Assembly (NCBI GenBank): GCA_963745945.1
Contig: CAVUZG010000004.1
Span: 1,922,001-1,986,000 of the forward strand
Reading direction: 5' to 3'
DNA: 64,000 nt
Source of the DNA: DATFVA01 sp963745945
GTDB lineage: Bacteria > Bacteroidota > Ignavibacteria > Ignavibacteriales > Ignavibacteriaceae
Made by a program: the position numbers and the translations under genes. Within the stretch, counting starts at the first letter, position 1. Every line of letters starts with the position of its first letter. The notes beneath the pieces are model-generated. The model was not told where the DNA came from. It saw nothing but the letters and a program-made list of their open reading frames with translations, and did no database searches. Positions 18,199-27,040 of the stretch are shown in pieces.

Positions 18199-19143
18199 CT
18201 AATCCTGTTTTAATTTTAATTCAATTGCTTTTCTAACAAAACCGTCCGATCTCTTTAGTAGTTTCACTGCAGTATCATAATCAGTGTTCGCTTTTATCAT
18301 TACAAGTGCAGTTTTCACGTGTCCTTCAGCTTTGTTCAAATAAGCTTCTGATTCTTCATAAGATAAACCGGTAATTGTCATAATAATTCTTTTTGATCTT
18401 TCAACGAGTTTTTTATTGGTCATTTGAAGATCGATCATCATATTTTCATAAACTTTCCCAAGCCTGATCATTGAAGCTGTGGTTAGCATATTTAAGACAA
18501 GCTTTTGTGCTGTTCCGCTTTTCATTCTTGTTGAACCCATAATTACTTCAGGACCAACATAAGGACAGATTGCTACATCAACTTCTTTAATATCAAACTC
18601 ACTTCGCGGGTTGCAGGTTAAGTAAAGTGTTTTAGCACCTAATTCTTTTGCTTTTTTAACAGCACCGATGACATAGGGAGTTCTTCTGCTGGCTGCTATT
18701 CCACATACAATATCCTTTTCATTTATTCCTGCTTTTGAAATATCTGCTGCACCATTATCTTCATAATCTTCAGCGCCTTCCTGTGCGCGAAACATTGCTT
18801 CATTACCCCCTGCAATATACCCTTGAACAAGCTCAGGATCAGTGCCGAATGTCGGAGGACATTCAGCGGCATCAATAATCCCAAGCCTCCCGCTGGTACC
18901 TGCACCAAAATAAAATAACCTGCCGCCGGATTTAAATGAATCTACAATTAGTTCGACTGCTTTTTCTATGTAAGGAATTTCTTTTTCAACAGCGGAAGGA
19001 ACTGTTTTATCTTCAGAATTAATTATTTTAAGAATTTCACTAACCGATGCAGTATCAATATTCATTGAGTTATTGTTGCGTTGTTCGGTTTGCAGTGAAC
19101 TTATTTCTTCAAATAATTTTTTCCTGTCAGAAGAAGAACTCAT
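18199..19143 (-). CDS. murQ: N-acetylmuramic acid 6-phosphate etherase MurQ
   Basis: A 314-residue SIS-domain enzyme that cleaves the lactyl ether of MurNAc-6-phosphate to give GlcNAc-6-phosphate in cell-wall recycling. Diagnostic stretches are FYFGAGTSGRLGIIDAAECP with the catalytic Glu, the PTFGTDPELVQGYIAGG segment, MGSTRMKSGTAQKLVLNML, and the C-terminal UBA-like region. The length is normal. Its ATG overlaps the rsmG stop by 4 bp, so the two are translationally coupled. No anmK or MurNAc transporter is adjacent. Confidence 0.96.
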   Translation of the reverse strand: MSSSSDRKKLFEEISSLQTEQRNNNSMNIDTASVSEILKIINSEDKTVPSAVEKEIPYIEKAVELIVDSFKSGGRLFYFGAGTSGRLGIIDAAECPPTFGTDPELVQGYIAGGNEAMFRAQEGAEDYEDNGAADISKAGINEKDIVCGIAASRRTPYVIGAVKKAKELGAKTLYLTCNPRSEFDIKEVDVAICPYVGPEVIMGSTRMKSGTAQKLVLNMLTTASMIRLGKVYENMMIDLQMTNKKLVERSKRIIMTITGLSYEESEAYLNKAEGHVKTALVMIKANTDYDTAVKLLKRSDGFVRKAIELKLKQD

Positions 19144-19823
19144 TTATGGAGTTCCAGTAAAACTAATTTCTTCCCTTTCTGGTTTCGAACATTTGAAGGT
19201 TTGTAATAGAGATCGAAGATAGTAGATTTTTTTATGTAAGATTTATATTTCAATTCTGCTTTCCGATATTCAGCATCGAGATCACCACCTTTAATTGCTA
19301 CAAGGAAGGCTTTCTCTTTAATTAAAGGAAGTGAATATCTGAAAAGAATAATTAAAGGTACAGAGGCACGGCTAACGATTAAATCAAAACCGTCATTATA
19401 TTTTTCAATGAACTCCGGACTTTCAACTCTTTCGTTTTCAGCAATTACATTGCTGAGTTTTAATTTATCAATAAACTCTTTAACGGCATTTATTTTTTTA
19501 TTCGTTGAATCAACCAATACACCTCTAAGATCTGGGCGCATAATTGCTAAAGGAATTCCCGGGAATCCACCACCAGTACCAATATCCAGGAAATGTGATG
19601 CTTTTTCCGGGATATATTTGGTAACATAGGAACACAGAAAAACATGGTTCTCTATAATGTTGCCGATATCGCGTCGGGAAATCAGATTAACTGAATCATT
19701 TTTTTCAACAACTAATTCAGCAAAATAAGCCAGGCGTTCAATATTCATTAGATCAGGAGAAAAAGAATTTTCCCAATAAAATGATTGCAATTCTTTAAGA
19801 TATTTTTCCTGAATATCCACCAT
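19140..19823 (-). CDS. rsmG: 16S rRNA (guanine527-N7)-methyltransferase RsmG
   Basis: A 227-residue GidB family enzyme. The SAM motif HFLDIGTGGGFPGIPLAI is diagnostic, followed by VLVDSTNKKINAVKEFI and the RASVPL motif, which normally reads RAxxxL. It methylates N7 of G527 of 16S rRNA; loss gives low-level streptomycin resistance in other bacteria. It lies 15 bp downstream of mnmG, the classic gidA-gidB order near chromosome origins, and overlaps murQ. Confidence 0.96.
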   Translation of the reverse strand: MVDIQEKYLKELQSFYWENSFSPDLMNIERLAYFAELVVEKNDSVNLISRRDIGNIIENHVFLCSYVTKYIPEKASHFLDIGTGGGFPGIPLAIMRPDLRGVLVDSTNKKINAVKEFIDKLKLSNVIAENERVESPEFIEKYNDGFDLIVSRASVPLIILFRYSLPLIKEKAFLVAIKGGDLDAEYRKAELKYKSYIKKSTIFDLYYKPSNVRNQKGKKLVLLELHK

Positions 19824-19838
19824 AGAAGTTCCCTATAA

Positions 19839-21719
19839 TTAGTTTCTCAAATATACCAATAAAATAGAAATATCAGAAGGTGTAACCCCTGAAATACGTC
19901 CTGCCTGACCTATAGAGCGGGGTTTTATCCTGTTCAATTTTTCTCTTCCTTCTGTAGATAATCCCTTCAAATCAATATAGTTTAATGTTAAAGGAATAAT
20001 TACCTCCTCATATCTCTCCAACCTTGAAATGTTTTCCTGCTGTCTTTTTAAGTAACCCTCATATTTTAATTCAATTTCGACCTGTTCCAGCGAAATTGGA
20101 TCATTCAGCAATTCCTGAATAAGTTTTTCTCCACCAAACCCGTTTATTATTAACAATTCATTTAAAGTAAGTTCAGGACGTTTACATAATTTTGAAATTG
20201 TTTCAGTTGAGTCTATCCCATTTAATCCTTTTGATTCCAGAAAAGGATTTACATCTCTTGCATGCAATTTTAAATTGTTTAAAAGCGTAATACCTTCAAT
20301 AATCAATTCGTCTCTTTTATCCAGTTTTTCGAAAAGTTCTTTTTCAATTAATCCAAACTTATACCCATATTTCATTAACCTGCGGTCTGCATTATCCTGT
20401 CTTAATACCAACCGGTGCTCAGCCCGGGATGTAAACATTCTATAAGGTTCATCAGTCGACTTATTTACAAGATCATCAATAAGCACTCCAATGTATGCTT
20501 CACTTCTCTTAAGTACAAACTCAGGTTTTTTCTGAATTTTTAATGCAGCATTAATTCCTGCAACAATCCCCTGAGCAGCAGCTTCCTCATATCCTGAAGT
20601 TCCGTTGATTTGTCCGGCAAAGTACAAACCTTCTATTAACTTAGTTTCAAGAGTTAGATCAACCTGGTGGGGCGGAAAGAAATCATACTCCACTGCATAC
20701 CCCGGACGAATCATTTCGGCATTTTCCAATCCTTTTATTTCATGTATTGCTTCTTGCTGAATTTCTGCCGGCAGGGAAGAGGAGAACCCATTTAAATATA
20801 TCAGATCACTATCCAGTCCCTCCGGTTCAAGAAATAATTGATGTTGTTTTTTTTCAGCAAAGCGAACAATTTTATCTTCTATAGAAGGACAATACCTGGG
20901 GCCGACACCTTTAATTCTCCCGGTAAACATAGGTGATTCTTCAAAACCCTTCTCTAAAATCCTATGCACTTTTTCATTAGTATAGGTAATATGGCAGGGA
21001 ACCTGTGGCAAAAATGGAAAATTGTTCTTATTAGTTTTATAAGAAAATGGCTGAGGATCTTCATCTCCCGGTTGAACTTCAACTACTTCCCAATTAATTG
21101 AATTTTTTGCTAATCTTGGCGGTGTGCCTGTTTTTAATCTTCCTGATTCAAAACCCATTTTAATTAAAGTCTCTGTAATCCCGGTAGCAGGTTTTTCACC
21201 AAATCTTCCTCCACTGGTGGATTTTAATCCTGTGTGCATTAATGCATTTAGGAAAGTACCGGATGATAAAACAACTGCCTTACATTTAATTTCTATTCCT
21301 TTAGCGGTAAGTACTCCGGTAATTTTTTTTCCTTCCGTTAAAATATCAACAACTGCATCTTCAATAATAGTTAGATTCGGAATTTCATTCACCACCCGAT
21401 ATGCTTCTTCAGAATAGAGTTTTCTATCTGATTGACACCGCGGTGACCAGACTGCCGGTCCCTTCGATTTATTAAGCATCCTGAACTGAATTCCCGTTCT
21501 GTCCGCTATTATTCCCATTAAACCGCCAAGAGCATCAACTTCACGAACAAGATGACCTTTTGCGGTTCCTCCAATTGCGGGATTGCAAGACATTCTTCCA
21601 ATAGCAAACCTATCCATCGTCACCAAAGCAACTGAGCAGCCCATTCTGGCAGCTGAAGAACTTGCTTCAATTCCGGCATGTCCTCCGCCAACCACTATAA
21701 TATCGAAGTTATTTATCAT
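19839..21719 (-). CDS. mnmG: tRNA uridine-5-carboxymethylaminomethyl modification enzyme MnmG
   Basis: A 626-residue FAD protein that, with MnmE, makes the cmnm5 modification at wobble U34 of tRNA. The N-terminal FAD motif is DIIVVGGGHAGIEASSSAA. Further family marks are MSCNPAIGGTAKGHLVREVD, GVGPRYCPSIEDKIVRF, GLYFAGQINGTSGYEEAAAQ and the C-terminal helical domain ending IGQAGRISGVTPSDISILLV. The gene is intact and of normal length. The upstream 69-bp gap to mnmE carries two parS-like palindromes. Confidence 0.97.
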   Translation of the reverse strand: MINNFDIIVVGGGHAGIEASSSAARMGCSVALVTMDRFAIGRMSCNPAIGGTAKGHLVREVDALGGLMGIIADRTGIQFRMLNKSKGPAVWSPRCQSDRKLYSEEAYRVVNEIPNLTIIEDAVVDILTEGKKITGVLTAKGIEIKCKAVVLSSGTFLNALMHTGLKSTSGGRFGEKPATGITETLIKMGFESGRLKTGTPPRLAKNSINWEVVEVQPGDEDPQPFSYKTNKNNFPFLPQVPCHITYTNEKVHRILEKGFEESPMFTGRIKGVGPRYCPSIEDKIVRFAEKKQHQLFLEPEGLDSDLIYLNGFSSSLPAEIQQEAIHEIKGLENAEMIRPGYAVEYDFFPPHQVDLTLETKLIEGLYFAGQINGTSGYEEAAAQGIVAGINAALKIQKKPEFVLKRSEAYIGVLIDDLVNKSTDEPYRMFTSRAEHRLVLRQDNADRRLMKYGYKFGLIEKELFEKLDKRDELIIEGITLLNNLKLHARDVNPFLESKGLNGIDSTETISKLCKRPELTLNELLIINGFGGEKLIQELLNDPISLEQVEIELKYEGYLKRQQENISRLERYEEVIIPLTLNYIDLKGLSTEGREKLNRIKPRSIGQAGRISGVTPSDISILLVYLRN

Positions 21720-21728
21720 ATTTTGCTT

Positions 21729-21744
21729 TGTTCCACGTGGAACT
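21729..21744. other. parS-like ParB/Spo0J binding site 1
   Basis: The 16-mer TGTTCCACGTGGAACT is a 14-bp perfect palindrome core GTTCCACGTGGAAC. It differs by one base from the symmetrical form of the widely conserved parS site TGTTNCACGTGAAACA. It lies between mnmG and mnmE, a location close to oriC in many bacteria. Confidence 0.85.
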
Positions 21745-21774
21745 AATTATTATAGTAAAATCAAATTTTCTATT

Positions 21775-21790
21775 CGTTTCACGTGAAACT
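21775..21790. other. parS-like ParB/Spo0J binding site 2
   Basis: CGTTTCACGTGAAACT contains the perfect 14-bp palindrome GTTTCACGTGAAAC (21776-21789), the core of the consensus parS. Its last bases overlap the mnmE stop codon. It lies 46 bp from site 1, centre to centre. Confidence 0.85.
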
Positions 21791-23147
21791 ACTTGCCAAT
21801 ACAGAATTTTGTAAAAATATTGTTTAATATATCATCAGATGTCACAATTCCAATTATTTCACCAAGATCATCAGATGCTTTTCTTATATCCGCGGAAATA
21901 AATTCTCCACTCATCTTATTTTCAATCGATTCTTCAACTTTTTGTAAACTCTCATTTGCCCTTTTTAAACAATCATAGTGACGGGCATTTGAAACAACTG
22001 CTCCTTTTTCGCTATATGAAGAAGAACCTAAGGCTTTCTCTTTCATTAGTAAAAATAAATTTTCGATTCCTTCCCCTGTTAAGGCAGAAACTGAGGAATC
22101 ATATTCAACCTGGTCCTGAGTTCCCAGATCAATTTTATTAAGAACCGTTAAAATATTATTATTTTCTGTAAGAGCTTTAATTTCATGAAGTAAATCGTTA
22201 GCCTTCCCTTGCTCAACATCATTTATTAAAATAACGATATCGGCATCTTTAACGGCCTGTCTGCTGCGGAGAACACCTTCCTTTTCAATTACATCATCTG
22301 AAATCCTGATTCCTGCAGTATCATATAACCTAAATAAAATTCCATCAATTGAAACATCTTCTCTTATTATATCCCTGGTTGTTCCGGGAATATGACTAAC
22401 AATCGCCCGGGATTCTTTTAGTATGTAATTCAGTAGGGAAGATTTGCCAACATTTGGTTTTCCGACCAAAGCAACGTTTACTCCATCCTTAATTACTTTA
22501 CCGAAGGAGTAACTTTTTAGCAGCTCTTCGATTTCACTTTTTATGCTTTTAATTTTCTTCTTTAATTGATCAAGATTTATAAACTCGACATCTTCTTCCG
22601 CAAAATCCAACTCCAGTTCAACAAATGAGGAGGCATTTATCAGTGAACTTCTGATCTCGCTGACTTTTTTAGAAAGTAACCCGTCAAGCTGGTTTCTTGC
22701 CCCACGAAGGGAAGCATCAGTTCTCGATGAAATTACATCCATAACAGCCTCTGCCTGGGTCAAATCTATTTTATTATTCAGATACGCGCGTTTTGTAAAT
22801 TCACCTGGTTCTGCCAGCCGTACATTATAACTTAATAGTCTTTCGATTATTTTTTTGGAAATTAAAGGATTTCCATGTGTACTGATTTCAACTGAATCTT
22901 CCCCCGTATATGAATGAGGGTTCCGGAAAACAGAGATTAGTACATCATCTATAAAATTACCGTCCTCATCAAGAATTTCACCGTAATGAATTCTGTGGGA
23001 CTCAGAGTCAACTAATTTAGTTTTGCCTCTGAAAATTTTATCAACTATTTCCAGGGAAAGTGTACCGCTTACTCTTAATACAGAAATTGCCCCAACCCCC
23101 GAAGGAGTTGCAATTGCTGTAATTGTATCTTCGGTAAAAAATTTCAT
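21789..23147 (-). CDS. mnmE: tRNA modification GTPase MnmE
   Basis: About 452 residues from the ATG at 23147 (MKFFTEDTITAIATPSGVGA); the frame extends 10 codons further to a TTG, but the family start is the internal Met. The N-terminal formyl-THF-binding domain is followed by a helical domain with an inserted G domain (GKPNVGKSSLLN, a DTAG switch II, and NKID). The C-terminus is the diagnostic FCIGK with the conserved Cys. It acts with MnmG at tRNA wobble U34. It is transcribed divergently from hsp20. Confidence 0.96.
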   Translation of the reverse strand: MKFFTEDTITAIATPSGVGAISVLRVSGTLSLEIVDKIFRGKTKLVDSESHRIHYGEILDEDGNFIDDVLISVFRNPHSYTGEDSVEISTHGNPLISKKIIERLLSYNVRLAEPGEFTKRAYLNNKIDLTQAEAVMDVISSRTDASLRGARNQLDGLLSKKVSEIRSSLINASSFVELELDFAEEDVEFINLDQLKKKIKSIKSEIEELLKSYSFGKVIKDGVNVALVGKPNVGKSSLLNYILKESRAIVSHIPGTTRDIIREDVSIDGILFRLYDTAGIRISDDVIEKEGVLRSRQAVKDADIVILINDVEQGKANDLLHEIKALTENNNILTVLNKIDLGTQDQVEYDSSVSALTGEGIENLFLLMKEKALGSSSYSEKGAVVSNARHYDCLKRANESLQKVEESIENKMSGEFISADIRKASDDLGEIIGIVTSDDILNNIFTKFCIGK

Positions 23148-23376
23148 ATGGTTAAAATTGCAGAAACAAGTTTGCAAAAATATAGAAATTAATATGTATT
23201 AACAATCCAAAGAATTAACACTTAATTGGATTTTGAAATTATGACTTGAACTTTGACAGAATTTAGAATGAGTCTATCATTTCTTTCAAATTGTCTGCCA
23301 TATGGACAGGCACAGAATATAACTTATAAATTTCTATAACTCGTTTATTAACAATTAGTTATGGGATTTTAACATA

Positions 23377-23403
23377 TTGGCATTTTTATTGTATCTGTAT
23401 AAA
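23377..23403 (+). promoter_or_regulatory. Candidate promoter for hsp20
   Basis: TTGGCA (23377-23382) and TATAAA (23398-23403) are separated by 15 bp in the mnmE-hsp20 divergent gap. The spacer is shorter than the usual 17. No CIRCE element is seen. A strong Shine-Dalgarno, AAAGGAGG, follows just before the hsp20 ATG. Confidence 0.3.
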
Positions 23404-23441
23404 TGACGTTCAAAATTTGTTAACGAAAGGAGGAAAAAATC

Positions 23442-23906
23442 ATGGCAATCGTAAGATGGAATCCTTCAAAGGATTTATTAAATATTGAACGGGAGTTCAA
23501 CAGAATGTTCAATTCATTTAACAAAAGTTTTGGGTTCGGAGATTCAGATGATGAATTGGCAGAATATGAAAATGCTGTCTGGGCACCGTTGACGGATATT
23601 TCTGAAGATGAGGATAACTTTGTTCTGAAACTTGATCTTCCGGGAATAAAGAAAGAAAATGTAAAGATAAATTATGAAAACGGACAGCTCAGCATAAGCG
23701 GTGAAAGAAAACATGAATCCGAAAAAAAGAACGCTAAGTTTCACAGAGTTGAAAGATCTTATGGAAAATATTTCAGATCTTTTAATCTGCCTTCAAAGAT
23801 ACAGGAAGACAAAATTGATGCGGAATTTAAGGATGGTCAATTAACCATTACTGTTCCGAAATCTGAAGAAGCCAAACCAAAACAGATTGAAGTTAAAGTA
23901 AAGTAA
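23442..23906 (+). CDS. Hsp20/alpha-crystallin family small heat-shock protein
   Basis: A 154-residue small heat-shock protein. The N-terminus MAIVRWNPSKDLLNIEREFN is typical of bacterial class A Hsp20. The alpha-crystallin domain spans about residues 40-145, with FVLKLDLPGIKKENVKI, the SISGERKHE strand, SFNLPSKI, and GQLTITVPKSEE closing the sandwich. An ATP-independent holdase. The ribosome site is excellent (AAAGGAGG). A strong terminator follows, so it is probably a separate transcript although it heads a run of chaperone genes. Confidence 0.95.
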   Translation: MAIVRWNPSKDLLNIEREFNRMFNSFNKSFGFGDSDDELAEYENAVWAPLTDISEDEDNFVLKLDLPGIKKENVKINYENGQLSISGERKHESEKKNAKFHRVERSYGKYFRSFNLPSKIQEDKIDAEFKDGQLTITVPKSEEAKPKQIEVKVK

Positions 23907-23949
23907 ATTTATCTGCTGGTTAGTTTGATAAATATTACTAATTGCCTTG

Positions 23950-23987
23950 GGGCAGCTAAAATAAGCTTGGCTGCCCTTTTTGTTTTT
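23950..23987 (+). terminator. Rho-independent terminator after hsp20
   Basis: The stem GGGCAGC (23950-23956) / GCTGCCC (23970-23976) with a 13-base loop is followed directly by a T-rich run (TTTTTGTTTTT). It is the clearest intrinsic terminator in the window. Confidence 0.9.
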
Positions 23988-24042
23988 AATCAGAAAGTTG
24001 ATATTCTTTTCTGATTATTTTTTGAAAGATGGAAAAACAATT

Positions 24043-24993
24043 ATGGATTTTAAAGATTATTATAAAATTCTCGGCGTAGAAAAGGACGCAACCCAGGAAG
24101 AGATAAAAAAAGCTTATCGCAAACTCGCTTTGAAATATCATCCAGACAGAAATCCTGATAACAAACAATCAGAAGAAAAATTTAAAGAAATTACTGAAGC
24201 AAATGAAGTTTTGAGCGATCCCGAAAAAAGAAAAAAGTATGATCAGCTTGGAGCTAACTGGAAGCATTACCAGCAGCCCGGCGCAGGTGGTCCCGGAATG
24301 GATGATTTCTTTAGTCAGTTTGGAGGGAGAGGCGGCGGAAGAACTTCTTATCAGTATTCCGGAGACCTGGGGGATATGTTTGGAAATATCGGCGGTTTTT
24401 CAGATTTCTTTGAAAGCTTCTTCGGAGGGAGAGGTGCGGGTCAAGGTGCCAGACGCGGCACTTACACTTCTGCACAAAAAGGACAGGACTATGAAGCCAA
24501 TTTAAACTTAACCCTAGAAGAAGTTTTTAATGGAGTTGAAAGACAAATAAGTGTAGACGGCAAAAAACTTAAAGTTAAAATTGAAAGCGGAACCAAAGAC
24601 GGTTCCAAACTTCGTCTGCGCGGACTTGGTGCAGCCGGAAGTAACGGCGGAGAAAAAGGAGATCTATACTTAACTATTCATGTTCTCGATCATCCATTTT
24701 ATGAAGTTAAAGGTCAGGATCTGTTTTATAATCTTGATGTTGACTTATATACTGCAGTGCTTGGAGGCAATGTTCAGGTACAGACTCTTGATCACAAAAA
24801 ATTAAGCATTGTTATTCCTCCGGAAACAGATAATGGCAAATTGTTAAAACTTCGTGGGCAGGGAATGTTGACAAAAGAAAATAAAGATAAACGAGGTGAT
24901 CTGTTCGTAAGAATAATCCTCCAGATTCCCAAAAATCTTTCAAAAGAAGAAAAAGAATTATTTAATAAACTATCACAACTCAGAAAAGATTAA
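24043..24993 (+). CDS. J-domain co-chaperone of the DnaJ/CbpA type (no zinc fingers)
   Basis: From ATG 24043 (MDFKDYYKILGVEKDATQEE) this is a 316-residue protein; an upstream in-frame ATG at 23980 falls inside the terminator and is rejected. The J domain covers ~1-70 with HPD in YHPDRNP. A Gly/Phe-rich linker with GGRGGGR runs to about 140. Two DnaJ C-terminal beta domains follow (LNLTLEEVFNGVERQISV, then LDVDLYTAVLGGNVQVQTL). The CxxCxGxG zinc fingers of DnaJ are absent, as in CbpA. It activates DnaK ATPase in its family. HtpG starts 11 bp downstream, so they are likely one operon. Confidence 0.93.
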   Translation: MDFKDYYKILGVEKDATQEEIKKAYRKLALKYHPDRNPDNKQSEEKFKEITEANEVLSDPEKRKKYDQLGANWKHYQQPGAGGPGMDDFFSQFGGRGGGRTSYQYSGDLGDMFGNIGGFSDFFESFFGGRGAGQGARRGTYTSAQKGQDYEANLNLTLEEVFNGVERQISVDGKKLKVKIESGTKDGSKLRLRGLGAAGSNGGEKGDLYLTIHVLDHPFYEVKGQDLFYNLDVDLYTAVLGGNVQVQTLDHKKLSIVIPPETDNGKLLKLRGQGMLTKENKDKRGDLFVRIILQIPKNLSKEEKELFNKLSQLRKD

Positions 24994-25004
24994 GGAGTAA
25001 AAGA

Positions 25005-26915
25005 ATGAGTCAGACAGCAGAGACAAAGAAATACGAATTTAAAGCTGAAGTTAAACAGCTTCTGGATATTCTTGTTCATTCACTTTATACAAGCAGGGAA
25101 ATATTTCTAAGAGAAATTATATCAAATGCTTCTGATGCATTGGATAAGCTACGATTTGAATCAACCCGGGGAACTGAAGTTGAAGACAAAGATATTCCAC
25201 TGGAAATTCGCGTGACTTTTGATGAAAAGAAAAAACTTATCACTGTTTCTGATACCGGAATAGGAATGACTAAAGAAGAACTGATAAAGAATATCGGCAC
25301 CATTGCCAAATCAGGTTCATCCGAATTTATAAAGCAGCTGCAGGAAAATAAATCCGAAGCAAATAATATTATCGGAAAGTTCGGAGTTGGTTTTTATTCT
25401 GTATTTATGGTTGCAGAAGAAGTTGTGATTAAAACAAAATCATTTAAAAAGAATACCAAACCGGTTGAATGGAAATCAAATGGTCTGGGCGATTATGAAA
25501 TTTCAGAGCCCGATGGAAAACTTAAACGCGGAACCACAATTGAAATTCATTTAAAGGATGATGCAAAAGAATTTGCAGATAAGTACAGGCTGGAAACTAT
25601 AATTAAAAAACATTCCAACTTCGTCCATTTTCCTATCTATCTGGATAAAGAAAAAGTGAATACGGTTACAGCAATCTGGCGTGAACCTAAAAGCAATGTT
25701 AAAAAGGAAGAATATAATGAATTCTATAAATTTTTAAGTTATGATTCTGAAGAACCAATGGATATCATCCACAATTCAGTAGATGCCCCTATCCAGTTTC
25801 ACAGTTTGTTGTTTATCCCGAAAAAGAATTTCGATATGTTCGGATTCGGCAGGGAAGATTACGGTCTCGATTTGTACGTAAGAAGAGTAATGATTCAGCA
25901 TCAGAATAAAGATTTACTGCCCGAATATTTACGTTTTGTAAAGGGTGTTGTTGAATCAGAAGATCTTCCCTTGAACATCTCCAGGGAAACCCTGCAGGAA
26001 AATATAATCTTTACAAAAATCTCAAACACTATTACAAGCCAGGTGCTTTCATATCTCATTAAGAAGGCGAAAGATAAACCTGAAGAATATATTGAGTTCT
26101 GGAATGAACACGGAAAAAACTTAAAACTTGGTTATGGTGATTTTACAAATATTGATAAGATAAAAGAATTGCTGAGATTTAATTCCTCACAGAATGAAAA
26201 TGAAAAAGGATTAACCTCTCTGGAAGAATATGTTTCAAGATTTAAAGAAGGGCAAAAGGAAATTTATTACGCGCTCGGCACAAGCAGGCAGGCAATTGAC
26301 CAGGACCCTCATCTTGAAATATTTAAAAATAAAGGACTCGAAGTTCTCTATCTGTACGATCCCGTAGATGAGTTTGTACTTTCTTCAATCAGGAAGTATA
26401 AAGATTATGATTTCAAACCTGTTGATTCAGTTGATTTGAAAAATATCGATTCGTTCAAGGAAACCGAAGATAAAAAAGATAAACCCGAAGAGCTATCAAA
26501 AGATGAACAGCTTCATTTCGACAGTCTGATTTCGAGGTTTAAAGAAATTCTTGGTGACAGAGTTACTGATGTGAAAAAATCAGAAAGACTGAGCGGAAGC
26601 CCGGCAATACTTGTTAACCCGGATGATTCAATGTCTTCATCTATGCAGAAGATGATGCGGATGATGAATAAAGACATGCAGGTTCCGAAAAAAGTTTTTG
26701 AAATAAACAGAGATCATAAACTGATAAGAAATTTATTGAAAGTATTTAAAGCTAATAGCCAGGATGAGTACATAACCAATGTGGTTGAAGAACTCTTCGA
26801 GTCAGCTTTACTCTTAGAGGGAGATTTACAGGATCCCCACAGGCTTGTAAGCAGAATAAACCAGATGCTCGAACAATCCAGCGACTGGTATACAGAAGTG
26901 AAAAAAATAAATTGA
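25005..26915 (+). CDS. htpG: Molecular chaperone HtpG (Hsp90)
   Basis: A 636-residue Hsp90. The GHKL ATPase domain includes LREIISNASDALDKLRFES, VSDTGIGMTKEELIKNIG, IAKSGSSEF and GKFGVGFYSVFMVAEEV. The middle domain has the catalytic-loop segment LPLNISRETLQENI. The C-terminal dimerisation domain follows an acidic linker (about 485-500). The length is standard. The Shine-Dalgarno is AAGGAG. It is 11 bp from the J-protein gene and is followed by a dispersed repeat and clpB. Confidence 0.97.
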   Translation: MSQTAETKKYEFKAEVKQLLDILVHSLYTSREIFLREIISNASDALDKLRFESTRGTEVEDKDIPLEIRVTFDEKKKLITVSDTGIGMTKEELIKNIGTIAKSGSSEFIKQLQENKSEANNIIGKFGVGFYSVFMVAEEVVIKTKSFKKNTKPVEWKSNGLGDYEISEPDGKLKRGTTIEIHLKDDAKEFADKYRLETIIKKHSNFVHFPIYLDKEKVNTVTAIWREPKSNVKKEEYNEFYKFLSYDSEEPMDIIHNSVDAPIQFHSLLFIPKKNFDMFGFGREDYGLDLYVRRVMIQHQNKDLLPEYLRFVKGVVESEDLPLNISRETLQENIIFTKISNTITSQVLSYLIKKAKDKPEEYIEFWNEHGKNLKLGYGDFTNIDKIKELLRFNSSQNENEKGLTSLEEYVSRFKEGQKEIYYALGTSRQAIDQDPHLEIFKNKGLEVLYLYDPVDEFVLSSIRKYKDYDFKPVDSVDLKNIDSFKETEDKKDKPEELSKDEQLHFDSLISRFKEILGDRVTDVKKSERLSGSPAILVNPDDSMSSSMQKMMRMMNKDMQVPKKVFEINRDHKLIRNLLKVFKANSQDEYITNVVEELFESALLLEGDLQDPHRLVSRINQMLEQSSDWYTEVKKIN

Positions 26916-26923
26916 TTCTTAGT

Positions 26924-27016
26924 GTCATTCCGAATCCCGATTTATCGGGTGAGAAATCCTTGAGATTAAAATTTCTCCCTACGCCTGCCTGCCGGCATAG
27001 GCAGGGTCGAAATGAC
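26924..27016. repeat. Dispersed GTCA...TGAC intergenic repeat, copy 2
   Basis: The element begins GTCATTCCGAATCCC and ends GGTCGAAATGAC. Inner arms are CCCGATTTATCGGG and CCTGCCTGCCGGCATAGGCAGG, so it can fold into a long branched hairpin. It fills most of the htpG-clpB gap. Confidence 0.7.
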
Positions 27017-27040
27017 GATGAAAGTTAAGGAAAATAAACT

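Noticed and set aside
18311..18326. A CACGTG-centred site within murQ as a third parS
   Set aside because: The arms do not match (TTTTCACGTGTCCT), so it is not palindromic beyond eight bases.
23980..24042. The 21-codon N-terminal extension of the J-domain protein
   Set aside because: It begins inside the hsp20 terminator and precedes the conserved MDFKDYYKILGV start.
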